This document shows positions 33,855 to 45,245 of a stretch of DNA of 64,000 bases, one piece after another. Each line of letters opens with the position of its first letter. The first letter of the stretch is position 1. Origin of the DNA: Mycocentrospora acerina (lineage: Eukaryota; Ascomycota; Dothideomycetes; Pleosporales); contig JAKUHH010000325.1 in NCBI GenBank assembly GCA_022701365.1, forward strand, positions 46,370-110,369. Direction: 5' to 3'. Both the position numbers and the translations under genes were made by a program. Under the pieces are notes generated by a model, which saw only the letters and a list, made by a program, of their open reading frames with translations, had not been told where the DNA came from and made no database searches.

Positions 33855-35762
33855 TTATGTCTTGACATCGGGCTCGGTGCGGCCAATGTACTCCTGCAAC
33901 TTGAGGAGATCCGTCGCCAGCTGCACAGGTTCTTTGAGGTACTCCTGAGCGTCCAAGTCGTATGCGGACTCGTCGCTGGTGTGCTTCTCAACATACAGGC
34001 GAATAGTAGCACCGCTGCTACCGGTTCCTGACAGACGCACGACAATGCGGCTGCCATCATCAAACTTGACGTAAATACCCTGGTTCTTGCTGACGCTACC
34101 GTCAAGATCAGTGTACGAGAAGTCATCAGCCTCGATGACCTTGCGGCCAGAGATGGTCGAGCCAACAAACTCGTCCTTCTTGGTGGTGATGAGTTCCTTC
34201 ATATGGCTTGTGACCTTGTTGGCACCCTCGGTCTCACAGCCCTCGTAGTCGTAACGAGTGAAGAAGGTGCGTCCGTAGATTTGCCAGAAGTCCTTCTGGA
34301 CCGAGGCAATGCTAGGCGTGGTACCAGTCTGCTGTCCAACACCAGCAAGAATGTTAAGCCAGGCAACAACAGCCCATAGACCGTCCTTTTCGCGAATGTG
34401 GTTGCTACCAGTTCCAAAGCTCTCTTCGCCGCAAATGTTCATTTTGTCAGAGTCAAAGAGACCGCAGAAGAACTTCCAGCCAGTTGGCACCTCGTAGCAT
34501 TCGACACCCTTCTTCTTAGCCACCAAGTCGATAGCTCCAGAAGTAGGCATGCTTCGTGCAAGACCGTAGATTCCCTGCTTCTTGAAATATGGGATGAGCT
34601 CAGCGTGGTGAGCGATGATGGCCAAGCTGTCACCTGGAGATACAAACGAGTTGGCACCGTAGATCATGTTGCGGTCACCGTCACCGTCACTGGCGGCACC
34701 AAACTGAATGCCGTTCTTGTCAACAGCATCGACGAGAGACTTGGCGTAGACAAGGTTGGGATCTGGATGGTGGCCACCAAAATCTGGCAGGGGAATGCAG
34801 TTTTGTGTGCTGTTCGGAATTCCCAGCTCCGTCTCAAAGATATCCACGCCATAGGAACCAGTCACACCGCTGAGGCCGTCGAAAAGGACTTTGAAATCAG
34901 GGTGTTGCTTGATGAACGACTTGATGAGGTCGAAGTCGAAGATGCTCTTCAGCATCTCAAGGTAGTCTGTGGTGGAGTGGATAATCTCAACCTCGAGATC
35001 ACCATACTTCTGAGTGCCAATAGTGGCAAGATCGACATCAGGAATGTCTGCAATCTTGTACGAAGTGAGGGTCTTTGAGGTTTCGTAGATCTTGTTCGTG
35101 ACGCTCTCGGGAGCTGGGGCACCGTTTGCCAGGTTGTACTTGATACCGAAGTCTTCAGTAGGACCTGTTTTGGTCAGCGTCGAGTCTCACCCAGTCCATA
35201 AAGGTACTACGAAGGGCAAAAAGGCCTAGAGAAACACAGACACGAGTCCGGTTGCTGACATACCTCCAGGGTTGTGACTGGCAGTCAGGAGAATACCTCC
35301 CGTCGCCTCTCGTATCCTGATGATGTGGCTGGCTGCTGGGGTGCTGAGAATGCCGTTCTGGCCGATGAGAAGCTTCTTTACACCATATGCGGCACCGATC
35401 TTGGCGATCACCTGAGTGACTTCTGGGTTCCAGTAACGTCCGTCACCACCAATGACGAGGAAGGAGCCATCAACGCCCTCAGGAATAGAGAGCAGGATGC
35501 TAGCCACGAAAGCCTCGGAGTAGTGGTCCTGCTGGAAAACCTTGACCTTCTTGCGAAGACCCGAGCTAGTCATGTGTTAGTTGTTATCAGTAGATATGCA
35601 TTGGCTCGTTCTGGACACCTTAGGCGCCTTTGTTGAGCTCAATGGCAGCTTGCCAGGGTGTTCAGGGTATACAGCCTATGTTGTTACGCACATGGAGGAT
35701 GTCACTTACGTTCCGGGCTTCTGGTCTTGGTATGGCTTGATCTCGACGGTGCGTACGCTCAT
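33855..35762 (-). CDS. PGM2: Phosphoglucomutase
   Basis: Three exons (35762-35710, 35565-35264, 35164-33855) encode 554 aa, the standard length. The enzyme interconverts glucose 1-phosphate and glucose 6-phosphate in the cytosol. Markers are the active-site serine Ser114 in TASHNPGG, the metal loop SDGDGDRNM, the sugar-binding loop CGEESFGTGSNHIREKDGLW, and the phosphate-binding loop RLSGTGSSGATIR. The 53-nt first exon (MSVRTVEIKPYQDQKPGT) is joined to SGLRKKVKVFQQ after a 144-nt intron, longer than most here. It shares a 273-bp divergent spacer with the Asteroid-like gene. Confidence 0.97.
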
Positions 35763-36035
35763 ATTGAAAGCTTGTGTTTACCGTTGATGAGAGAAATTGA
35801 GGGTTTAGAAGAGTGGAGAGGCGACAGCTGTCGACTTTTGGCACCATCAAGCTGAGGGGCAGCAGCTACCCGCATTCTCTCCCCACTATGCGGGATGACG
35901 TAAGCGCGCCTCGATTTTCGGAAAGATCGCCGCACATCAGATCTTGAATTCCTCAACAACACCACGCCAAGATCGTGCTGCTCGTATACCTCGACGACGT
36001 CTCCCACACGTGCACAATCCTGAGGCCAGCAAACC
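35763..36035. promoter_or_regulatory. Divergent promoter of PGM2 and Asteroid-like gene
   Basis: A 273-base spacer between two divergent start codons. A CACACGTGCA word near 36007 resembles an E-box. No other motif stands out. Confidence 0.5.
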
Positions 36036-38060
36036 ATGGGCATACCAGGCCTCGCCAGACGGCTTGAGCCATACGCAAGTCAATACTCGTCTGAACAGCT
36101 TCAAGGGTACTCTGCCATCATTGACGGGCCTTCGTTAGCCTACTACGCTCACAGATTGGCTCTTGCAACCGCTGCCAGTCAATTCAAGATCCCGTTCTAT
36201 GCAGACATCAATGCTGAAGCTTTGGGCTGGCTGGATTCGCTAGAAAAAAGCAACATAAAAGTGTGAGTCCATGACGTTGCCTCCTGTTGTCCCAGCCTTT
36301 ATACAGCGATCGATGGCCAGGTGCGTGTGCATAGAAAGAGTCATCAGGTACAGCAGTAGATCCTGATTGTACCTTAGAAGTTGTAGAGTACTGCTAAAGT
36401 ACATTACTTTGTTTCTATAACAAGTACATGTCTATTTGTAGGCAAAACAATTTCACGTAAATGTAGGTAGATTGCTAGGCAATATGAGAAACTAAATTGT
36501 TGAGCTCATTGAAAACTCCTGCCGTACCTGGTGACGTATATTAAAACAATCAAGGTGTACATTATTCTTCTATAATTTGCACATCACGCGGCTGGCCACA
36601 TCTGATCACAAGCACATCTGCTCTACACCTTCAATCTAAAGCTGCTGACTGATGTCAGTTCGAGTATAGTCTTTGATGGAGCGCTACCGCAAGCAAAGCA
36701 AGCAGAAAGGGTATCTAGAACCGAACAAAACAACAGACGCATACAGCAATTCCGGGCCAGTTATCCGAATGCGATCTGCCCCGTGCCGACATATCTAGGT
36801 TCGATATCGTATGCGTTTCTCGCTCCTTCTTTGATGGAAGCTCTTTCCAATCAATCATCAGCCTACGCTTCAAGAACACGGATTGTTCCAGGGGAGGCAG
36901 ATGATTGGTGTGCACTGCATGCAAAGGATCATGCTCGTTCCATCATCTTTACTAGTGACTCCGATCTAACTTTGTACGGATATCCTCAGGAGACACTCAT
37001 CGTATTCTTCCACGACGCTACAGCATCAACAGGTGATACAAAGGCATATTCACCACATCATATCCAACAGAAGTTACAACTACATAGTATGCTCCCATTT
37101 GCACTCGCCATCTTACAGGAACCATCTGCCACGTCCGACATCATCGTCCAGTACGCCCGAAAAATAGACCTAACGTCAAGCCAATACCTCGACTTTAGCT
37201 CACGCTACATTGAAGAGACTGCTGTACCTACATATCTTTCCAAAGCTAGCGGATTATCGTTACCATTACAGAAGTTGGATGTCAGAGCATCTGAATATGT
37301 CCATCAAGCCTTGTCGCAATTTCCTACCAACCCACGCGTATACCTGCCACTGCTCCTCGAAGACCCCAATCAAGCATCGGCATGGAATATGGGGCAAGAC
37401 ATTCGCACGCTCGCCTACTCACTATTGCAGAGCTCTGTAGTAAACGAGTATAAACGCAAGGCGCAAGTCATCGCCGTGCAGGAAATTAGTCCCCATTCTG
37501 CCGTCAATCTGCAAGTTCCAGCCACAGAGATTGAAAAACAGATCAGTGGACTCATGACCTGGGCAAACTCAAAAGCTGTCGGTCCAGAGCTCGTCTGGCC
37601 ACTCTTCGCCCTGAGCATCGTCCTCGCGGATCTGAATACACCACCTTCGATTGCTCTCGTGTTGCGCGTTCTAAACAGCGACTTTGACAATACTTGGTCA
37701 TTTATCCAACTCACAGCCCGTGTCCAAGCCGTTCTGTACTCGTTGCGCATGCTCATGCAAGTGATCCCAGTCTGGCTTGCCATCAACGAGGCCTCTGAGA
37801 TCCACAAGACCATTAGTAGCTTGCGAGATCACATGTCGAAGTTTCCGAGCATCCCAGAAATGTTTGTTGTGTCGGGACAAACAAAGAAGGTGCTTGCAGA
37901 GCATGAGGAGCTAAAAGCGCTTGTGGAGGAGATCTACGCATCGGCGGGTGCAGAAGTGCCAATTGAGCAGGTGTCGAATAAGAAGAAGAAGAGGCAGGCA
38001 AGGGAAGTGGAAAGGAAAATGAGGAAGGTTGAACAGAGACAGAAGCATTTCAGAGCGTAG
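36036..38060 (+). CDS. Asteroid-like XPG-domain protein
   Basis: Two exons (36036-36262 and 36659-38060) encode 542 aa. The N-terminus MGIPGLARRLEPYASQYSSEQLQGYSAIIDGP is an XPG-N-type start, as in Asteroid proteins. The splice joins KSNIKVSSIVFDGALPQAKQ, and the XPG-I-like part shows IVPGEADDWCALHAKDH and IIFTSDSDLTLYGY. Acidic residues that bind metal in FEN1/XPG nucleases are partly kept (IIDGP, FDGALP, EADDWC, TSDSDL), so nuclease activity is possible but unproven. A basic tail (NKKKKRQAREVERKMRK) suggests nuclear location. The 396-nt intron is far longer than others in the window. Confidence 0.88.
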
Positions 38061-38372
38061 AAACAAAAGTGTGAATTACCTAATTAGTCTGCTTCCAACG
38101 AAGTGTCTACCGTTGCAATTTGATCAAGAGACTTCCCAATAGAAGTTGTCATCAACATGTGTCGTGCAAAGAAAATCGTGTGGGACCTTCTCAAACCAAC
38201 TCCTCATTAGATGACATACCGTGTCATTATCCCTCCAAAAGATCACACTCCGTCTCAGCCTTGAACCTCCATTGTTCAATATCGTGTGATGAATCCGGAT
38301 GTTTGAACACTGACATGAGCTAAAACCTTGCCTTTGTTGAGCTCCCTCCTGATGCATGCACATCTCATGCTC
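38061..38372. other. Convergent intergenic region
   Basis: A 312-base spacer between two convergent 3' ends. Nothing else seen. Confidence 0.4.
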
Positions 38373-39592
38373 CTACTCCAAAACCCAATGTCCCAGATCC
38401 TCACAATTCGCGTTACCTCGAATATCCTTGGGAAGGGGATAAACACCGAAAACAAAGTCATCTTCGATCTTAATCACCTTGACGCAGAGTCGCTTACTCC
38501 TTACACATGCGTCGCACGCCACACATTTCCTCTCATTGTCCTCGCAATCATTTGTTTCCTTGCTACCTTTGCGCCATACCATAATGTTTATACACTTTAT
38601 AGTATTGACATAGGCTGCCGGGCTCTTTGTAATTTTTTCCAAGGTATCGGTATGGTAGTTCCTTGAGGCATAGTTTTTGCGGAATTTCAAGTGAATAACT
38701 CTTTTGGATTTGGCGGGTAACGTGTCGACGAAACACCATTGTTTAGGAGATTCTGGTTCACTTGTCAAGAGTGCTATTTTGAGATCGGGGACAGGCTTGA
38801 TTTTATCTCTTAGAGTGGTGTGTTTGGAGAATGGTACAGCCTTATTCGGACTGGAGCTGAATTTACTGCGATGGTCAGATTCGAAAAGTATTTTACCGAC
38901 TGGAGATTGATTAATGTTGTGACCGGTCTTCAGAAGCTTATAGATTTTGGTCTGTAGAGGTGAGTTGGCGGCTCGCTTGCTGGTCATTCCAAATCGCTTT
39001 TGGAGGCTCGATACCGTTGACAACGTGGCTAAAAAGGTTAGGTACTGATCATTGCGGCTCATAACAATGGTTTCAATCACCTCTTCCGTCTCCATCTCCA
39101 TCTGCATTCTCCATTTCTGCATCCTCGATTGGTTGCCAAGTGGGCCGGTGCTCGCTCTCGGGACTGAGGACGTGCCACAAAGACCTTGCACGTTTGGGCA
39201 CCGTCGCTACAGGATCAGACGTAGAGAGATATCTGTCTTTCAAAGGAGGTGGCAGAATCGTGATTTCTCTGGGCACTGAAAATTGTTAGACTTTTCATTT
39301 GCTCGCTCACACAACGCGTTACTCCAAGTCACTTACCATTGACAGCTGGCTCCAGCGCAGCATCATCTGATGTTGTAGTTGCGTCACATTTGAAGTCAGC
39401 GCTCGTCAGAAGTTTGATCATCATGATAGCGATAGACTTGACGTCTTGATCATCTAAACGCGCCAGGCCCTTGTGAATGATCTGCTCTACCTTCGTTTTG
39501 TCAAGAAGATCAAGGACAAGCCTGCATAAATGGGCACTGTCCGCGCCCGCAAGGAGTTTGTCCAAGACCTCCTCTGATGATAATGTGGACAT
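38373..39592 (-). CDS. Hypothetical protein with C-terminal cysteine cluster
   Basis: Three exons (39592-39337, 39275-39081, 39028-38373) encode 368 aa. I do not recognise the family. The N-terminus (MSTLSSEEVLDKLLAGADSA) is helical and acidic. The middle is basic and probably disordered. The C-terminus holds CVACDACVRSKRLCVKV (C-x2-C-x2-C-x6-C), resembling half of a Zn2Cys6 cluster, then VFGVYPLPKD and HWVLE. Intron 1 has a GTAAGT donor. Intron 2 has a strong CTAAC branch site and TTTTTAG acceptor but a weak GTGATT donor; it is needed to keep frame. The Cys motif could bind metal or nucleic acid; that is a guess. Confidence 0.7.
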
Positions 39593-40173
39593 GATAACAA
39601 GATTCGCTATGCATCGGTAGTAGGAAGTATTCGTTTGAGAAGAGGTAGCAAGTAGGCAGTGTTCAATCGTGTTCTGTACAAAAAATAAGCGAAATGACTT
39701 TTTAACAGAGCTTAGTAGATGTCTTCTTTGAAAATATCACAAATAGAGTGAAACAAACAGAGTTGTTCTACCTTCACTTGCTATTGTTAATAGCTATACA
39801 AAAAACAGAAACATAATCTCACGTCACGTACAGTTATTCTGATTACTGCTTTTCCCACTTGCAATGACGTATCAACTTTCTGGACATTCTTAGGCATCGT
39901 TCTCTCTCCTCTGGACAAGTGGTGCGTTTGTTCTGGCTGAGAGATTGTGCATTTATGAAAAAAGTCTGATGTTATCATCACTATATACCGTATCTCTAAA
40001 TGAGCTCTCTGATGATAATAGAAGCATGTATTTCAAATCTTCATGTAGCAGTTAGGTACTTGATTGGTATATCAAATATCCGTGTGTGATATTGGCGATC
40101 TATTACCAGCTATCAGTCCCTGTAATCCATGACATCCTTCCAACTCTATATCGTTTATGCTAGCTGATGACAC
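39593..40173. other. Intergenic region between two minus-strand orphans
   Basis: About 580 AT-rich bases, including the promoter of the 38373-39592 gene. No gene or repeat seen. Confidence 0.45.
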
Positions 40174-40967
40174 CTACAGTCCAACCCATGGTTCATTCCC
40201 CAGCAGGCATTGTGATGATTGCGCCTCCAGAAAGCTCTCTTCATTATCATACACATCCAACACAAACAATCCCTTCTCATCTGTGAAGATTGCCAACTCG
40301 CATTCCAACCCTCTACCACTCAGTGACTTTCCACTCTCCGGACGAGTTTCATCTTGCTCCTTATCCTCTGCGTCGTTTACTCGCTGCTGTGCATTGTCCA
40401 ATATGCCTTTCTTCTTTAGCCAGTTATTCACTCCCCTGGGTAGTACATCTATGTTTGAGCAACTAGCGGCCATAATCCAACCTGCAAATGAGAGTGCAGA
40501 CCTATTCGTCGTGGACAAAAGCGAAATGCCAACGGACCAGCCCCCTTGCTTGATACCAGCATTGGATAGAGAGGTGATGTAAGTAGAAGAAACTGCTGTG
40601 ACTTGACTTAATGTATGCGAAGCAGCGTCATAAGCTGCATCCCAGGTGCTGGGAAAGTTGTGAGAGAAGTTGGAAGAAGTACCGCTGGTTTTGGGGTGCT
40701 GGGAGATGTTAACGAGGAAGAAAATTGCTCGAGGAGACGTACCTCAGTGTCGCGCTCGACGAGGTGCCAATCGTCGTCATCGTCATCGGAGTTTTTGTTG
40801 GACGGGTCGCTTCTATCCTGAAAAGTCTCTTGATTCTGGAACTGATCGCTAGCATGCCCTAGAGTCTGCAAAGTTGAGGTATTGGCAAGGCCCGTACCAA
40901 ACGGTTCCGCGATCTGCGATCGGCTGCTATTCATATCGATGGTGTCTGGTTTAGATGAAAAGTTCAT
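40174..40967 (-). CDS. Hypothetical protein with acidic tract
   Basis: Two exons (40967-40743 and 40698-40174, intron 44 nt) encode 249 aa. I do not recognise the family. Exon 1 ends after an Asp run (NSDDDDDDWHLVERDTE). Exon 2 continues HPKTSGTSSNFSHNFPSTW, with a helical middle (DAAYDAASHTLSQVTAVSS), a hydrophobic part and a charged linker, then IFTDEKGLFVLDVYDNEE near the end. The intron has a GTACGT donor and a GTTAACAT branch-like site. Reading past the donor, or starting exon 2 at the next in-frame start, would give two unrelated fragments. No signal peptide; an intracellular protein is likely. Confidence 0.65.
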
Positions 40968-42443
40968 CTTTTGCCAAAGTTGTCTGTAATCACTTGCAAC
41001 GCTACCATGGAATACTAGGCATACGACTTCACCGACACTGCACCGCTGCAACCTTTGTAAAATGTGTGCAAGTGAGTAGAGCGGTCTGATGGCGGTCAGA
41101 GACCTTGCAGGACGCCTCACTCTCTTTCCTCGTGAAAACGACAGTGATGAGATCGAGAAGCCTCTTCATGCCATCATATTGAATATGCGCCATGAAATGA
41201 AGGTAGGTGAAAGCAATGTTCCAACACGCACCAGTAACAGTCAAAGTAATATCCTTATTCGTACCACGCCTTGGCAATACGAAGGCATAATAGTTTAAAG
41301 AGTTAATAATGACTTCAACGAGCACAGAGCAAACAATATTGTAGAATTCTACTGAAAAATTATTCCGCATAGAAAATGTATGAGACGTTGCCTCACTGGC
41401 TCGACTCGAACATGATAAAAAGGAGCATTACTCTACCCATTCAATCAAACATGTGACATTTCTACAGTAATATCATATTGTTCACGAAGGAATAGGTTGC
41501 ACCTATTTGATAAGATGCTGGTAGAGACGGTAGCAGAACGGGATCTGGCCGACCTAGTCGTTTAGCAACGAGTAGCATCACAGTGAATGTGAATTTCGAA
41601 AGGCCATTCTAGAAATGAAAAGTCTTCAAGGTGAATAGACTAATGCTTAAGCTTAAATTGCAGCCACAAGTTGTAGCCGCAAATCGCCGCCAGATAGCAG
41701 TCAGATACGGTAGTAATCAGATGGCGGTAGGATGGCAATCAAATCACCGCACGTGCATAAGCTCAGCCCCAACAAACCAAGATGAAGATAGTGAAGATAA
41801 GATTGCCGAGCAGCAGGATAACACAGCATCATCGAGAAAAATACCTGACTTGGAGAGATGGAACAAGGTAAGCATACGTGCAAGAAAACAAGATTTCTGG
41901 TAAAGCAACAGTAAAAGCCACCATGTTATGATTTTCTTCGTACGGAGGGCAAAATTCAAGATATCAACGCTCATGAAAACGATGCCGACAATATATTAAT
42001 GATAACACAGCACAGACTACCATCCAACGCCAAAAAAATTCCACCGGTACACAACATACCATCCACTGCTTCACTACAAAAAAATCTTGCCGCAATCTAG
42101 CAGTACCCTCGGCAAGCCAGTCAATCAAACCCCAGCCATCTGACCACCCTCGTACGAGAGACATACCCCACGGGGTTAATTAACCGCGGTGCAGAGTGAG
42201 AGCCGAATAGGAAAAAAAAGGCGGTGTAGCATTAAAGTGAAGGAATATGAGGTGGCGCGGGATTAGGCGGAAGACCTGTTCTTACATTTCCCTTTTCAGG
42301 CTTGGGGGGTTTACTTGAATGCGGGGGTGGAGCTTTGGGCGTTCTGTGTAGTGTTGGTTGTATGGGTGCGTGAACATGTGTGTGTGTGCAGGTGTTGTTG
42401 TCCAAGGTCCTAATGTGTAACTGACTGCATGATGCAGGGGAAT
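40968..42443. other. Intergenic region, 1.5 kb
   Basis: AT-rich spacer. Open frames up to 113 codons overlap on both strands with no family resemblance. A GT microsatellite (42379-42389) is present. Confidence 0.4.
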
Positions 42444-42728
42444 CTAGTGCTTACGTTTATTTGTTGGCTGGAGCTTGTGCTCTGGCTTTTCGCAGTGAAT
42501 TGCAGCGAATTGCAGCGAATTCCAATGTTTTGCAGATGAACGGGCTTTTTTACCTGGAGTGTTTGTAGTGGTTTTCAGACAGAAGTGCAGACTGCGCTTG
42601 GGATCGGTAATTGTTAATGGAATTTTATCCATCACCTTATTATACACGACAACACTGCATAACATGAGTCCGTAGATGAAAATAGAGTAGAAGATTGCGA
42701 CGGGTATAATCTGCATTGTCATTGCCAA
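42444..42728 (-). CDS. Possible small membrane protein, unconfirmed
   Basis: An open frame of 94 aa beginning MAMTMQIIPVAIFYSIFIYG, with one hydrophobic segment through LCSVVVYN, then a basic tail. A GTAAAA donor-like site after TTTNTPG could end a first exon. It starts only 87 bases after the BADH stop on the same strand, so it could simply lie in that gene's 3' UTR. No family is recognised. Listed only because the N-terminus looks like a real membrane anchor. Confidence 0.22.
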   Translation of the reverse strand: MAMTMQIIPVAIFYSIFIYGLMLCSVVVYNKVMDKIPLTITDPKRSLHFCLKTTTNTPGKKARSSAKHWNSLQFAAIHCEKPEHKLQPTNKRKH

Positions 42729-42815
42729 AGGTCTCGCTGGACAAAACGCCTCTTTCCCTGTTCAAATAATCACGCTAACGAGTACACAACAACAACCACG
42801 AACCACCAGTTCAGA

Positions 42816-44327
42816 CTACAACTTTGCGAATACAGTCGGAACTGCACCTCCCATCTCGACAAGGGTGCTCTTGTTCCTGACCCACGCCTCAATTCCTCGC
42901 CTTCCGTTCTCGACGCCCACACCGCTCATTTTCCACCCACCGACGCTCATCTCTGCAGGGCTTTCCCCCCAGGTGTTGATCCATGTGATGCCTGCCTCTA
43001 GTCTGGCAATGACCTTGTGCGCTGTGGTGAGGTCGTTTGTGAAGATGCCTGCTGCGAGACCAACGTCTGTGGCATTTGCACGGCGGACAACCTCATCGAC
43101 TGAGGTGTATGTGAGGATGGACATGACGGGACCGAAAATCTCCTCGGTAACAATCTTCATGCTGTCAGTGCAGTCTGTGAAGACAGTAGGTCGAACCCAG
43201 TAGCCGGCCTTGTAGGCAGGGTTGGGGTGGGAGTCAAGCCATGTGGGGGTTTCATAGCCGCCAGTGAGGAGCGTAGCGCGGTCATTTTCGATGCCGTGCT
43301 TGATGTAGGAGAGGACCTTTTCGTAGTGCGGTTTTGAGACGAGGGGTCCAAAGTTGGTGGCTGGGTCGTGGAGGTCGCCCGGGCGAATGTGGGCGATTTT
43401 TTCAAGCAGGCGAGCTTCAAAGGCAGACTTCATAGCCTCAGGGACGAAGACACGGGTGCCATTTGTGCAGACTTGGCCTGTAGAGAAGAAGTTTGCCATC
43501 ATGGCACCGTCGACAGCCTGGTCGAGGTCGGCGTCTGGGAGGATGATGCAGGCCGACTTGCCGCCCAACTCCATGGTCACGTATTTCATCTCGCCAGAAG
43601 CGCTGCCAGCAACCTTGCGGCCTGTCGACACCTGCCCGGTGAAGCTGACCTTGGCAATGTCGGGGTGCTTTGTGAGGTATGCGCCGACATCGCCGCCGCC
43701 CTGGACGACGTTGAAGACACCAGCAGGGAGACCAGCCTCTGCGTATATTTCAGCCAGTGGCGTGGCGTGCAGAGGCGTGAACTCGGAGGGCTTGTAGACC
43801 ATGCAGTTGCCAGCGGCGAGACACGGGGCCGACTTCCACAGGGCAATCTGGATGGGGTAGTTCCAGGCGCCGATGCCCGCACACACGCCCAACGGGTTCT
43901 TGGTGGTGTAGACCCACGCATCAGGACGCAGCTGCGTCGTCTCGCCATTCAGGCCGCCGCCACCAACGAGATTGGCAAAGTACTCGAGCACATCGGCACC
44001 AGTAACAATGTCGACAGTCGACGTCTCAGAGAAGGGCTTGCCTGTGTCGCTGGTCTCAATACGGGCAAGGTCATCGTTGCGCTGGCGCAGAAGGGCAGCG
44101 GCGCGTTGCAGGATGCGGGCGCGCTCAATGGCGGGCGTGGCAGACCATGCGGGGAAAGCCTTTTGCGCCGATGCGACTGCAGCGTCGATGCCGGCGGTTG
44201 TGGTTGCGTGGATGTCAGCTGTAGGCTGCGCCGTGGCCGGGTCGATGGTCTGGAAGATGGACGCCGAGGATGAGGGCTGGCTCTTGCCGTCGTAGAAGGC
44301 AGCGCGGGCAGGGTATGGGAGCGACAT
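42816..44327 (-). CDS. Betaine aldehyde dehydrogenase
   Basis: Single exon, 503 aa from ATG 44327; the frame is open to 44483, but MSLPYPARAAF is the natural start. It oxidises betaine aldehyde to glycine betaine with NAD(P)+. The aldehyde dehydrogenase set is complete: Asn in GAWNYP, Lys in VYKPSE, GFTG-type loop SFTGQVSTGRKV, catalytic base Glu253 in TMELGGKSA and nucleophile Cys287 in STGQVCTNGTR. The assignment to betaine aldehyde rests on the 543-aa choline oxidase divergently placed 918 bases away, plus overall similarity to the BADH class; a general fatty or aminoaldehyde dehydrogenase is the alternative. No peroxisomal SKL-type end is seen: it ends FAKL. Confidence 0.92.
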   Translation of the reverse strand: MSLPYPARAAFYDGKSQPSSSASIFQTIDPATAQPTADIHATTTAGIDAAVASAQKAFPAWSATPAIERARILQRAAALLRQRNDDLARIETSDTGKPFSETSTVDIVTGADVLEYFANLVGGGGLNGETTQLRPDAWVYTTKNPLGVCAGIGAWNYPIQIALWKSAPCLAAGNCMVYKPSEFTPLHATPLAEIYAEAGLPAGVFNVVQGGGDVGAYLTKHPDIAKVSFTGQVSTGRKVAGSASGEMKYVTMELGGKSACIILPDADLDQAVDGAMMANFFSTGQVCTNGTRVFVPEAMKSAFEARLLEKIAHIRPGDLHDPATNFGPLVSKPHYEKVLSYIKHGIENDRATLLTGGYETPTWLDSHPNPAYKAGYWVRPTVFTDCTDSMKIVTEEIFGPVMSILTYTSVDEVVRRANATDVGLAAGIFTNDLTTAHKVIARLEAGITWINTWGESPAEMSVGGWKMSGVGVENGRRGIEAWVRNKSTLVEMGGAVPTVFAKL

Positions 44328-45245
44328 GATGGTATGTAGGGAGATGACAGCACGCAGGTGGCAGACGACAGTGACAGTAGATGCTAAAAAAAGTTGTGTC
44401 GCAGGTAGAGTACCCGCGGTGGAGAAAAAAAACGGCTTTGTCGCAGGCGCAATTCCTGCAATTGGAGCTTGGATTTTCTTCACGCGACTCGTATCAGCCC
44501 GTCCAACCCCACGCCTTCAACAGTGAGGCTCACCGGTGACGTTGCGCGGCGCTTTTTTGCGGGATCATTTTGCCTTGAACAGCGTCCCACCGCCTCCAAA
44601 ACGCCGGATCGCGTGGCCGCAAGAGGCTAGCGTCACAGGGCGTCTCCATGCAGCGGGGAATCTGCCCATGCACGCGAGCGGGGCTCGCTGCAACCGCCTT
44701 CGCATCATCGGAAGCTGGTGGGTCGCACTGTGGACGCGTTTTCTCGTGTTTTCGCGACTGCACAACGGCGACAGTGTTCCTCGAGGGCTAGCATCACGAC
44801 TCTGTTGCAGTTGCGCATCGCAGCGCTCAATATCCCCATGATTGCTGCTATCGCGGCCATCTCCGCCCGCTATCCGCGCGAACTATCGGCGATGCATGGC
44901 TGACGTCTTCCCCGGCACATCAATGCACGTGCGCTTCGCCGAACCAACCGAAGAACCGCCGTTTCGTACCGCTTATCAGGGAAGGCAAACTGCATTCTCT
45001 GCAGCATAGCCGTCATACACCATCCCAGCATTGTCCGAGCTTCCTCCAGAGCTGTCAAAAAGTCGCCTGACCTTAGCTGATACGTTCAACATTGCCGTCC
45101 CTTCCTCATCTCCGCCGCGAGAGACGATAAATTTGCTAGCGCTCTTGCAATTGCTTAAAGCAAGCCCGTCTTCTCCATCAATTGAGTTACCATCCACGAG
45201 GAGGACTAAAAAAGGCGTTGACTATTTCCGCCCCATCCATCCATC
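44328..45245. promoter_or_regulatory. Divergent regulatory region of choline pathway genes
   Basis: A 918-base spacer between the BADH and choline oxidase starts. It is GC-rich compared with other spacers. It probably contains both promoters and allows coordinate control; no specific operator could be recognised. Open frames inside it show no family resemblance. Confidence 0.55.

Noticed and set aside
43368..44273. 301-codon plus-strand frame
   Set aside because: It is the antisense shadow of the BADH gene, open because of its GC-rich third positions.
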